Below are positions 1-5,222 of a stretch of DNA of 7,205 nt, one piece after another. Numbering within the stretch: the first letter of the stretch is position 1; every line of letters starts with the position of its first letter. A program made the translations under genes and the position numbers. Source of the stretch: an uncultured Clostridia bacterium (GTDB lineage Bacteria; Bacillota; Clostridia; Christensenellales; Pumilibacteraceae); NCBI GenBank assembly GCA_934277845.1, contig CAKQVV010000080.1:1-7205 (forward strand), given 5' to 3'. Under the pieces are notes generated by a model, which saw only the letters and a program-made list of their open reading frames with translations, made no database searches and had not been told where the DNA came from.

Positions 1-1
1 C

Positions 2-115
2 AAGCCCGCTACGCTCGAACCAGGTTACAATATTCAGGTGCCGCTTTGTGTCAACACCGGCGAGAAAATCCGCGTTGATACCCGCACCGGAACGTACATG
101 GAACGTGTGAAATAA
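2..115 (+). CDS. efp: Elongation factor P, C-terminal end (partial)
   Basis: The window opens inside a gene whose last 37 codons are visible, ending with TAA at 113-115. The encoded tail contains PGYNIQVPL, followed by an acidic-basic turn and the signature DTRTGTYMERVK. This is the C-terminal OB-fold (domain III) of elongation factor P, where the IDTRTGEYLERV-type ending is highly conserved. EF-P binds ribosomes stalled on polyproline stretches and promotes peptide-bond formation in the cytoplasm. The N-terminal KOW-like domain and the modified loop residue lie outside the window, so they cannot be judged. The position just upstream of spoIIIAA matches the usual Bacillota order. A strong terminator about 110 bases downstream separates efp from the sporulation operon. 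The identification is confident despite the short fragment. Confidence 0.93.
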   Translation, partial: KPATLEPGYNIQVPLCVNTGEKIRVDTRTGTYMERVK

Positions 116-222
116 GTAGTTTTCGCTAACCGGCAAAAACGCGCATTCCGGGAATCGGTTCGTAATTTGTTTTATAACGTTACGTACTTTTCGGTTGTAG
201 TTTAATAGACAGAATATGAGAT

Positions 223-255
223 GACCGTTCAAAGAATTATTTGAACGGTCTTTTT
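223..255 (+). terminator. Rho-independent terminator after efp
   Basis: A perfect 11-bp stem (GACCGTTCAAA at 223-233 with TTTGAACGGTC at 240-250) closes a 6-base loop. It is followed directly by five T residues at 251-255, then a few more A/T-rich bases. This is a textbook intrinsic terminator on the + strand. It should end efp transcription and insulate the spoIIIA operon that begins about 90 bases downstream. Confidence 0.93.
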
Positions 256-265
256 ATGTAATTCG

Positions 266-295
266 GGTATAACGGTTGTCCGCGGTTAATATATT
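266..295 (+). promoter_or_regulatory. Weak candidate sigma-E-type promoter for spoIIIA
   Basis: In Bacillus subtilis and its relatives, spoIIIA is transcribed in the mother cell by sigma-E. Between the efp terminator and spoIIIAA, the best sigma-E-like pair I can find is GGTATAAC at 266-273 and AATATATT at 288-295, 14 bases apart. Against the B. subtilis consensus this matches about 4 of 8 positions upstream and 5 of 8 downstream. That is a poor score, supported mainly by position. A transcript would start near 302 and reach the spoIIIAA ribosome binding site after about 30 bases. I see no good vegetative promoter in this gap. Confidence 0.2.
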
Positions 296-333
296 TAGGG
301 TGATGACGGAGAAAACGCAAGAGATTCGGTTGA

Positions 334-340
334 AGAGGTG
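334..340 (+). promoter_or_regulatory. Ribosome binding site fixing the spoIIIAA start
   Basis: AGAGGTG at 334-340 lies six bases before ATG 347. A longer reading from GTG 338 would start inside this Shine-Dalgarno sequence and has no good site of its own. ATG 347 is therefore the better start. Confidence 0.8.
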
Positions 341-346
341 ACTGAT

Positions 347-1264
347 ATGACGGATAAACTTTTGCCCGACGAGATAGTTTCGGTCGTAAATTCACGATTG
401 GATGAAAGCAGAATTTATGAGTTCAGAATACGTACGGCACAGCCGATTGTTGTAAATTACGGCGGGCGATATTACTATCTCGGCAAGAGCGGACTTACAG
501 ATCGTCTGGAATCGGCGTTTGTTGTCGGCGATGGTCTGGTTAAAAGTATAGTGGTGAAGGCTACGGAATTTTCGTTGTACAGTGTGAACAACCAACTGTC
601 AAATGGATTTATTACTATCGACGGCGGTGTAAGACTCGGAATTTGCGGTGAAACGGTACGTGACGGAAACGATGTCAGGACGGTTAAAGACTTTACGTCG
701 GTAAACATACGTTTTCCGCATGAAATCAACGGTTGTTCGCTGACTGCGCTTTCTTACATAGACGACACACGCCCACGCAGCGCGCTGATAGTAGCGCCGC
801 CGGGTGCGGGTAAAACCACAGTGCTTCGAGATCTATGCAAACATATCGCGCATAACGGGATAAGAAACATATTGCTCGTCGACGAGCGCAGTGAGATCGC
901 CGCGGTGCATAACGGCGTAGCGCAACTCGACGTAGGTAATTGTACCGACATAATTTCGAACTGTACAAAAGATTATGCGTTTTCGTGCGGAATACGCAGT
1001 ATGCGCCCGGACGTAATAATTACCGACGAGCTTATGAGCGAAAAGGATTTCGGAGCCGTTGCGGATGCGGTTGCCGGCGGTGTACAAGTGATCGCATCGA
1101 TACATGCATCTACGCCGGAAGAACTATTTTCGAGGACTTGGTTCAAGCCGCTTTACGATAAAAAGGTTTTTTCTCGTTATGTTTTCCTTTCGGATAGAAA
1201 CGGTCCCGGTACTTACGAAAATATTTACGACGGAAACATGAAGTGTATCTATTTTGCCTCGTAA
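347..1264 (+). CDS. spoIIIAA: Stage III sporulation protein AA, ATPase
   Basis: This 305-residue protein is close to the usual length of SpoIIIAA (about 307). It is the cytoplasmic ATPase of the SpoIIIA-SpoIIQ channel complex and resembles the secretion ATPases of type II, III and IV systems. It is thought to power assembly or transport from the mother cell into the forespore. The Walker A loop is APPGAGKTT at residues 150-158; its first position is Ala instead of the usual Gly, which still fits the [AG]x4GK[ST] pattern. The Walker B-like segment NILLVDERSEIA has D179 and E180. A second acidic motif, ITDE, lies at 225-228, and a conserved SIHAST segment at 251-256 resembles the His box of secretion ATPases. 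The N-terminal 140 residues form the family-specific domain. The ATG 347 start is preferred over GTG 338 because of the spacing to the ribosome binding site. It is the first gene of the operon, and the next gene starts 7 bases after its stop. Confidence 0.96.
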   Translation: MTDKLLPDEIVSVVNSRLDESRIYEFRIRTAQPIVVNYGGRYYYLGKSGLTDRLESAFVVGDGLVKSIVVKATEFSLYSVNNQLSNGFITIDGGVRLGICGETVRDGNDVRTVKDFTSVNIRFPHEINGCSLTALSYIDDTRPRSALIVAPPGAGKTTVLRDLCKHIAHNGIRNILLVDERSEIAAVHNGVAQLDVGNCTDIISNCTKDYAFSCGIRSMRPDVIITDELMSEKDFGAVADAVAGGVQVIASIHASTPEELFSRTWFKPLYDKKVFSRYVFLSDRNGPGTYENIYDGNMKCIYFAS

Positions 1265-1271
1265 TATAACT

Positions 1272-1751
1272 ATGACTGTAAAACTTGTGCTGATAGCGGC
1301 GTTTGCGGTGCTCGGAACCGTTGCGGGGTTAACTTATTCAAAAAGACTCGCTTCCCGCCGACGATATTTCGAGGAAACGATTTCGCTTATAAATTCTATT
1401 TCGGGCGATATACGTTTTCGTCAAACTTCGGTCGCGACGCTTATAAACGATTGCGAATACAAGGTGATCAAGCCTGCCGTAGACGCATTTTCGCGTTACG
1501 CATCCGGCGAAGTCCAAATTTTAAAAGTACCGAAACAAGAACTTACCGAAAGAGAACATAACATTATAAATGAAATGTTTTCCGTTTTGGGAACGTATGA
1601 TCTAGAAACACAAGTATTTGTGCTGGATAATTACAAAGGTAAAATAAACGAGTTTTACGTGTCGGCAAAAGAAAAAGAGAGTAAGTATGCCGCGACTGCG
1701 GTGAAGTTGGGACTGCTGATCGGTCTTGCGGCGGGTGTAGTGACGTTATAG
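1272..1751 (+). CDS. spoIIIAB: Stage III sporulation protein AB
   Basis: This 159-residue protein has a hydrophobic N-terminal segment (about residues 4-20), a basic turn (KRLASRRR), a soluble helical middle and a C-terminal hydrophobic segment (about 143-158) preceded by KYAATAVKLG. That architecture, the length (about 171 in B. subtilis) and the second place in the operon identify SpoIIIAB. It is a membrane component of the mother-cell channel, distantly related to GspF-type inner-membrane platform proteins. The chosen start is ATG 1272, which places the hydrophobic anchor at the N terminus. An in-frame TTG at 1254 would add six residues and overlap spoIIIAA. Neither start has a convincing Shine-Dalgarno sequence, and the 7-base gap after the spoIIIAA stop suggests translation by re-initiation. 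Sequence conservation in this family is low, so the call rests on topology and context as well as on residues. Confidence 0.92.
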   Translation: MTVKLVLIAAFAVLGTVAGLTYSKRLASRRRYFEETISLINSISGDIRFRQTSVATLINDCEYKVIKPAVDAFSRYASGEVQILKVPKQELTEREHNIINEMFSVLGTYDLETQVFVLDNYKGKINEFYVSAKEKESKYAATAVKLGLLIGLAAGVVTL

Positions 1752-1755
1752 GAGG
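1750..1755 (+). promoter_or_regulatory. Ribosome binding site for the TTG start of spoIIIAC
   Basis: A perfect AGGAGG at 1750-1755 overlaps the spoIIIAB stop codon (TAG 1749-1751) and lies nine bases before TTG 1765. It supports the unusual TTG start, because no ATG or GTG occurs at the matching position. Confidence 0.85.
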
Positions 1756-1764
1756 CGATACGCG

Positions 1765-1962
1765 TTGGATATAGGTATTATATTAAAAATCGCTGCGGTC
1801 GGAATCCTTACCGCTGTCGTCAATCAGGTATTAAAAAAAGCCGATAAGGACGAAATTGCCACGCTTACCACGTTAGCGGGACTGGTGATAGTAATTATGA
1901 TGGTAATAGACATGATTTCACAACTTTTCGACACGTTGAAATCGCTGTTTGCGTTTTACTAG
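1765..1962 (+). CDS. spoIIIAC: Stage III sporulation protein AC
   Basis: This is a very small membrane protein of 65 residues, against 68 in B. subtilis. It has two hydrophobic spans (about residues 4-22 and 33-52) joined by a charged loop (KKADKDE, residues 24-30), starting with the typical DIGIILKIAAVGIL. SpoIIIAC and SpoIIIAD belong to related families and are thought to form part of the channel membrane core, by analogy with the small export-apparatus proteins of specialised secretion systems; that structural analogy is inference. The gene uses a TTG start backed by a perfect AGGAGG. Its stop codon TAG at 1960-1962 lies one base before the spoIIIAD start, so the two are very likely translated as a coupled pair. 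Confidence 0.95.
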   Translation: MDIGIILKIAAVGILTAVVNQVLKKADKDEIATLTTLAGLVIVIMMVIDMISQLFDTLKSLFAFY

Positions 1963-1963
1963 T

Positions 1964-2350
1964 ATGAGTGTTTTCGCTATTTGCGCGATAGGTGTAATTA
2001 CGGCGTTTTCCGCAATGCTTACCAGAGAAAACCGTCCCGATATAGCAGTACTTATCGGCGTTGCCGGCGGCGTGATGATATTGCTTGGCGTGGCGGACAG
2101 GCTTATCGAGACCGTGGACTTTTTTCGCGATATTACCGGGAAAGCCGGCGTTGACGGAAATATCATGAAAATACTGTTCAAGATAGTCGGTATCGGATAT
2201 ATTGCCGATTTTTCGGCGGGTATTGCGGAAGAATCGGGTGCAAAAGTTTTGGGGGAAAAGATAGTTTTAGGAGCGAAAATCGTGATATTCGCAGTGTCTG
2301 TACCACTTGTCAAAATGTTGTTTGAAGTCGTTACGGGGTTACTGCAATGA
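1964..2350 (+). CDS. spoIIIAD: Stage III sporulation protein AD
   Basis: This 128-residue integral membrane protein is close to the 133 residues usual for SpoIIIAD. It has hydrophobic spans at about residues 2-18, 28-44, 69-84 and 104-126. Between the last two lies the most conserved stretch, GIGYIADFSAGIAEESGA, followed by VLGEKIVLGAKIVIFAVSVPL, a strong family signature. ATG 1964 is chosen, one base after the spoIIIAC stop. A longer reading from TTG 1951 minus two (1949) would add five residues and overlap spoIIIAC, with no ribosome binding site. No Shine-Dalgarno sequence precedes ATG 1964 either, so coupling to spoIIIAC translation is inferred. The stop codon shares an ATGA with the spoIIIAE start. 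Confidence 0.95.
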   Translation: MSVFAICAIGVITAFSAMLTRENRPDIAVLIGVAGGVMILLGVADRLIETVDFFRDITGKAGVDGNIMKILFKIVGIGYIADFSAGIAEESGAKVLGEKIVLGAKIVIFAVSVPLVKMLFEVVTGLLQ

Positions 2351-3603
2351 AAAAAGTGTGTACGATAGTTGTAATCATGATCGTAATGTTGTCGGGATCG
2401 TTGGTTATGGTTCCCGGTGAAGTATCTGACGGGAAGAGTAATCAGGATTTTGATGATGTTACGGCAGGTATAAAATGCGCAAACAACGATGACGGAACGG
2501 AAGACGAAACGGAAGACGAAACGGAAGAAATAAACGTTGACGATCTTCTGGACGAACTCGATATTAGCAGACTCAACGAATATTTCGACTCGATGTCGGA
2601 GAAAGAAAAAGCACTTTTCGGCTCAGGACTTAAAGAGTGGCTCGGTAAAGTTGCTCGCGGAGAATTCGGGTTTGAATACTCGTCTTTTGTAAAATACCTT
2701 TTATCGACGCTTGGGGGTTCGGTAGCGGAAGTATTACCGATTTTGTTATCGATCGTTGCCGTTGCCGTAACCATAAGTTTTATCGGCGGAATTAAAGGCG
2801 GTTTTTCGTCGAAGTCTACCGATACGATAGTGAGTTTTGCCGGTGTAACGCTGGTATCGGTTTTGATCCTTATCGAGATATACGGCGCAATTTCCGACGT
2901 CAGGTCGATGGTGACGTCGATCCGGGATCAGATGGAAATAGTATTTCCTGTACTGTTTACGCTTATGTCGGCGCTTGGTGCCGGCGGATCGATAGCGGTT
3001 TATCAGCCGGCGGTCGCCGTGCTTGCGTTTTCTGTTACCGAATTAGTTTCTTCGATCGCGCTCCCCGCGCTTATCGTTACGATAGTTTTTTCGGTTGTCG
3101 GGAACCTTTCCGGTACGGTTAAACTCGGCGGCGCGGCTAAATTTTGCGTATCTGCGGCGAAGTGGATATTATATACGACGTTCTTTTTGTTTCTGGCGTT
3201 TTTGTCGGTACAGGGAATTACTGCGGCGATTTACGATAACGTTTCAGTGCGAGCGGCAAAGTTTGCACTCTCAAAGTATGTTCCGGTAATAGGCGGATAT
3301 TTATCGGAAGGATTCAATGTGATTCTGGCTGGTAGCGTACTTATTAAAAATGCCGTCGGCATGACTGCAGTGCTCATATTGTTGATGACGGTTGTGCCGA
3401 CGTTGCTGAAAATTATTGTGGTATCGCTGTCGCTGAAACTTGCCGGAGCGATTACCGAACCATTTGAGGGCGGCAAAATAACGTCTTTGCTGGGATCCGT
3501 ATCGAACGCGGTCAATCTTTTAATTGCTGTCGTTTGCGGATTGGCATTTTTATATTTCATATTCCTGATTTTATTGATCGCAAGCGGAAATCTGGTGTTG
3601 TAG
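2347..3603 (+). CDS. spoIIIAE: Stage III sporulation protein AE
   Basis: This 418-residue polytopic membrane protein is slightly longer than the roughly 400 usual for SpoIIIAE. It begins with a signal-peptide-like segment (MKKVC then a hydrophobic run to about residue 22). There is no clear AxA cleavage site, so cleavage is uncertain. An acidic, presumably extracytoplasmic linker of about 70 residues follows and contains a short tandem repeat (residues 51-61). Then comes an amphipathic stretch (LLDELDISRLNEYFDSMS, about 67-84). From about residue 125 to the end there are many hydrophobic spans, roughly at 126-146, 160-183, 197-217, 219-240, 242-262, 281-300, 348-375 and 393-415. SpoIIIAE is thought to be the main membrane channel or platform subunit of the complex. 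The start overlaps the spoIIIAD stop as ATGA at 2347-2350. The call is firm from length, topology and operon position. Confidence 0.95.
   Translation: MKKVCTIVVIMIVMLSGSLVMVPGEVSDGKSNQDFDDVTAGIKCANNDDGTEDETEDETEEINVDDLLDELDISRLNEYFDSMSEKEKALFGSGLKEWLGKVARGEFGFEYSSFVKYLLSTLGGSVAEVLPILLSIVAVAVTISFIGGIKGGFSSKSTDTIVSFAGVTLVSVLILIEIYGAISDVRSMVTSIRDQMEIVFPVLFTLMSALGAGGSIAVYQPAVAVLAFSVTELVSSIALPALIVTIVFSVVGNLSGTVKLGGAAKFCVSAAKWILYTTFFLFLAFLSVQGITAAIYDNVSVRAAKFALSKYVPVIGGYLSEGFNVILAGSVLIKNAVGMTAVLILLMTVVPTLLKIIVVSLSLKLAGAITEPFEGGKITSLLGSVSNAVNLLIAVVCGLAFLYFIFLILLIASGNLVL
2497..2529 (+). repeat. Acidic 12-base tandem repeat inside spoIIIAE
   Basis: The unit ACGGAAGACGAA occurs twice exactly (2497-2508 and 2509-2520), followed by a partial third copy ACGGAAGAA (2521-2529). 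It is in frame and encodes TEDE, TEDE, TEE at residues 51-61 of SpoIIIAE, in the predicted linker between the signal-like segment and the membrane domain. Exact nucleotide identity suggests recent slippage. Copy number could vary between strains without a frameshift. Confidence 0.85.
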
Positions 3604-3610
3604 AGGAGGT
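3604..3610 (+). promoter_or_regulatory. Ribosome binding site fixing the spoIIIAF start
   Basis: AGGAGGT at 3604-3610, directly after the spoIIIAE stop, lies a few bases before ATG 3615. It rules out the longer in-frame reading from 3534, which would sit inside spoIIIAE and give a non-typical charged N terminus. Confidence 0.88.
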
Positions 3611-3614
3611 GATT

Positions 3615-4106
3615 ATGACGGCGTTATCGGCGTGGATAACCGCGATATTCGTTGCTGTCGTAGTGACGATCGGCGCGGAATTGTTGTTTTCGGATACGCG
3701 TATGTCGAAATTTATACGTTCGGCGACAGCCACGGTGACGTTGCTGATTATCGTCATCCCGCTCCAGTCGCTTATTAAAAGCGGTTTTTCAGACACTCAT
3801 GATAACGTGCTCGAATACAATCCGACGCTTGACGAAAGATATATAGAATTTGTTGCGGAAAAACGTTTTGCGGCGGTCGAATCGGCACTCGAAGCCGAAC
3901 TCGAAAAAGCGGGAATTAGCGGTGCGAAAGCGGAAATTTCTGGGAAAACGGTGAACGGCGAAACGGAAATAGTACAAGTTAAAATAAATTTGACCGATTC
4001 CGTAATAGACGAAAAACTTGGGCATATAAATATGAATGAGTTAGCGGTGACGACGACGTGCAACTACCTCGGCGTCGAAAAAAGTAAGGTAATCGCGTAT
4101 GGGTAA
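3615..4106 (+). CDS. spoIIIAF: Stage III sporulation protein AF
   Basis: This 163-residue protein has two N-terminal membrane spans (about residues 4-24 and 36-55) and a soluble C-terminal domain (about 70-163). A charged helix comes first (FVAEKRFAAVESALEAELEKAG, about 79-100), followed by strands (AKAEISGKTVNGETEIVQVKINL). Family members have this layout; B. subtilis SpoIIIAF is about 206 residues, so this one is short. The C-terminal domain of SpoIIIAF is known to have a ring-building type fold like SpoIIIAG and SpoIIIAH, and it would face the space between the two forespore membranes. The start ATG 3615 is set by a strong Shine-Dalgarno sequence. The last 8 bases overlap the start of spoIIIAG. 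Confidence 0.93.
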   Translation: MTALSAWITAIFVAVVVTIGAELLFSDTRMSKFIRSATATVTLLIIVIPLQSLIKSGFSDTHDNVLEYNPTLDERYIEFVAEKRFAAVESALEAELEKAGISGAKAEISGKTVNGETEIVQVKINLTDSVIDEKLGHINMNELAVTTTCNYLGVEKSKVIAYG

Positions 4107-4599
4107 AAAGATCGGTAAACTCAAAGAAAAATTCAAAAATCTAAAAAATAAGGAGATTATAATTGCCCTTGTTGCCGTTGTCGTGATGCTGATAGTCTAT
4201 TTTGTCGGCGGAACCGGAAAAACAACCGAAACAAAAACCGCGTCGGAAAAATCTACCGATTATCGCGCGGAGATCGAAACGGAGCTTCGGGAAGCGATAA
4301 TCAGGTTAAGCGGCGATAAAAACGTAAAATTGATTGTTAGTTGGGAAAGCGGAACTGAATCGCTGATTGCATATTCCACAACTGAAAATCAGAATTCTGC
4401 CACGAAAACGCCTACCGTAGTTCAGGGCGGCAAGCCGATAGTGCTCAAAGAAATCTATCCGAAGGCATTAGGGGCGGTAGTTGTGGTGAAGGACGGCAAC
4501 GAAGTGAAACTGAAACTCGACATTGTGAACGCAGTAGTGGCGATAACGAATTTGTCGCCGGAAAAAGTCGTCGTGTACGGCGCAAAAAAATTAACTTAG
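4099..4599 (+). CDS. spoIIIAG: Stage III sporulation protein AG
   Basis: This 166-residue protein has a lysine-rich cytoplasmic N terminus (residues 1-18, eight Lys in all), one membrane span (about 19-37), a Thr/Ser/Lys-rich linker and a soluble C-terminal ring-building domain (about 55-166). Conserved features of SpoIIIAG visible here are the VKLIVSWESGTESLIAYS strand pair (about 76-93) and the later LGAVVVVKDGNEVKLKLDIVNAVVAI segment (about 124-149). In B. subtilis the protein is about 229 residues and forms a large ring on the mother-cell side. This version is clearly shorter, mostly in the linker and the loop after the first strand pair. TAAGGT at 4085-4090, eight bases before ATG, is a moderate ribosome binding site, and the 8-base overlap with spoIIIAF suggests coupling. 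Confidence 0.93.
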   Translation: MGKKIGKLKEKFKNLKNKEIIIALVAVVVMLIVYFVGGTGKTTETKTASEKSTDYRAEIETELREAIIRLSGDKNVKLIVSWESGTESLIAYSTTENQNSATKTPTVVQGGKPIVLKEIYPKALGAVVVVKDGNEVKLKLDIVNAVVAITNLSPEKVVVYGAKKLT

Positions 4600-4610
4600 T
4601 AATTTTATTC

Positions 4611-4616
4611 AGGAGG
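4611..4616 (+). promoter_or_regulatory. Ribosome binding site of spoIIIAH
   Basis: AGGAGG at 4611-4616 lies ten bases before ATG 4627. This is one of the few spoIIIA genes that does not touch its neighbour (27-base gap), so independent ribosome loading is likely. That would fit a subunit needed in many copies for a ring. Confidence 0.85.
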
Positions 4617-4626
4617 ATATTAAAAT

Positions 4627-5106
4627 ATGTTAGGTAAAAAGGGTAAGATTTTCGTTCTTGCGGGAATGATTGCGTTGCTTGTAGTGACGGGTGTGCTGAA
4701 CATTTATCTTAATAAAAGTGCGCAAAAAGCAAACGCCGGCACCGACAACGTGACGAGTGCAGACTTCTTTGCGGCATATCGCACAGATCGCAGCGAGACG
4801 AGAAATCAGACAATCATGTATCTGGACGCAATAATCAAAGACGAAACGTCGAGCGAGGATGCAATTAAGAAAGCGGAGGATGATAAACTCGCTCTTACTT
4901 CCGCGATGGATACCGAACTCGTACTCGAAGGTTTGATTAAAGCTGCAGGATTCGACGACGCGGTAGTCACGTCTTCGACCGAAAACGTCAACGTCATCAT
5001 CAAGTCCGCCTCGCTTACAAGTGAGCAGGTTGCGAAAGTTCTAGAAATCGTTACGACCGAAACCGGAAAAACGGCTGCAAACGTGAGAATTATTCCGGTC
5101 GAATAG
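4627..5106 (+). CDS. spoIIIAH: Stage III sporulation protein AH
   Basis: This 159-residue protein has a short basic N terminus, one membrane span (about residues 8-27), a helical region (SADFFAAYRTDRSETRNQTIMYLDAII, about 44-70) and the C-terminal YscJ/FliF-like ring-building domain (about 88-159). Family signatures are LIKAAGFDDAVV at 103-114, VNVIIK at 121-126 and the ending LTSEQVAKVLEIVTTETG with NVRIIPV. SpoIIIAH binds SpoIIQ, made in the forespore, across the intermembrane space and so links the two cells. It is also needed for engulfment under some conditions. Length is typical of clostridial versions; B. subtilis SpoIIIAH is about 218 residues with a longer linker. It is the last gene of the operon. 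No terminator is visible after it, and a vegetative promoter follows within 10 bases of its stop. Confidence 0.95.
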   Translation: MLGKKGKIFVLAGMIALLVVTGVLNIYLNKSAQKANAGTDNVTSADFFAAYRTDRSETRNQTIMYLDAIIKDETSSEDAIKKAEDDKLALTSAMDTELVLEGLIKAAGFDDAVVTSSTENVNVIIKSASLTSEQVAKVLEIVTTETGKTAANVRIIPVE

Positions 5107-5115
5107 GTAAATTGA

Positions 5116-5144
5116 TTGAAATTTCCGTTTGCTTGTGATATAAT
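5116..5144 (+). promoter_or_regulatory. Strong sigma-A-type promoter for the Asp23-nusB-folD unit
   Basis: TTGAAA at 5116-5121 and a perfect TATAAT at 5139-5144 are separated by exactly 17 bases. The bases TGA just before the -10 box (5136-5138) make an extended TGn element. Transcription should start near 5151, about 72 bases before the Asp23-family start codon. The site lies in the 116-base gap between spoIIIAH and the Asp23 gene, which gives the downstream housekeeping genes vegetative expression independent of the sporulation operon. Confidence 0.9.
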
Positions 5145-5153
5145 ATCTTTAAT

Positions 5154-5173
5154 CGGGTGGGAAAGCCACTCCG
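5154..5173 (+). promoter_or_regulatory. Stem-loop at the 5' end of the predicted leader RNA
   Basis: CGG-GTGG at 5154-5160 pairs with CCAC at 5166-5169 and CCG at 5171-5173, with one bulged T (5170) and loop GAAAG (5161-5165). The stem would begin about three bases after the predicted transcription start. A competing helix, CGGGT 5154-5158 with ACCCG 5189-5193, is possible. A terminal hairpin of this kind can protect mRNA from 5' decay; a switching role is only speculation. I could not match the leader to a known riboswitch class. Confidence 0.45.
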
Positions 5174-5208
5174 GAAAGATGACGAAATACCCGAAGCGGT
5201 CGGTTCGC

Positions 5209-5214
5209 AAGGAG
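5209..5214 (+). promoter_or_regulatory. Ribosome binding site fixing the Asp23-family start
   Basis: AAGGAG at 5209-5214 lies eight bases before ATG 5223. An in-frame GTG at 5157 would give 22 extra residues, but it lies only about six bases from the predicted transcription start and has no Shine-Dalgarno sequence. The site could also sit in the loop of a small 5-bp hairpin (TTCGC 5204-5208 with GCGGA 5214-5218). Confidence 0.8.
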
Positions 5215-5222
5215 CGGAAAAC

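Noticed and set aside
150..158. SpoIIIAA residues 150-158: Walker A begins with Ala instead of Gly, which first looked like a damaged P-loop.
   Set aside because: The standard pattern allows Ala or Gly at this place, and the essential GKT residues and the acidic residues are all present. The coordinates given here are protein residues (DNA about 794-820).
128..173. A second possible hairpin after efp (AACCG 128-132 with CGGTT 156-160, and ATTC 145-148 with GAAT 152-155).
   Set aside because: The stem is short and carries a 12-base bulge, and the T run begins some bases away. The terminator at 223-255 is far better.
392..1161. Several open frames of 65-90 codons on either strand inside spoIIIAA.
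   Set aside because: They overlap a strongly conserved gene, have low-complexity or unlikely protein composition, and show no ribosome binding site or known domain. They are shadow frames.
1918..2774. Reverse-strand open frames over spoIIIAD and the start of spoIIIAE (131 and 110 codons).
   Set aside because: They are Ser/Thr/Ile/Pro-rich mirror readings of membrane-protein codons, without start signals or promoters.
3231..4063. Reverse-strand frames over spoIIIAE and spoIIIAF (109, 79, 78 and 88 codons).
   Set aside because: The same explanation applies: conserved genes cover both areas on the + strand, and composition marks these as shadows.
5178..5189. A GATGACGAAAT stretch recalls the conserved core of hammerhead ribozymes (CUGAUGA and GAAA).
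   Set aside because: The required stem between the two core pieces is missing, the CUGA box is not complete, and no stem I/III pairing surrounds it.
4806..5210. A 134-codon reverse-strand frame crossing spoIIIAH and the promoter gap.
   Set aside because: It runs against a conserved gene and a strong + strand promoter and has a Ser/Thr-rich unnatural composition.
5151..5222. Considered whether the leader is a ZTP, tetrahydrofolate, glycine or cyclic dinucleotide riboswitch, because folD lies downstream.
   Set aside because: None of the conserved core strings of these classes that I know appears in the leader, and the region is short. A covariance-model search would settle it.
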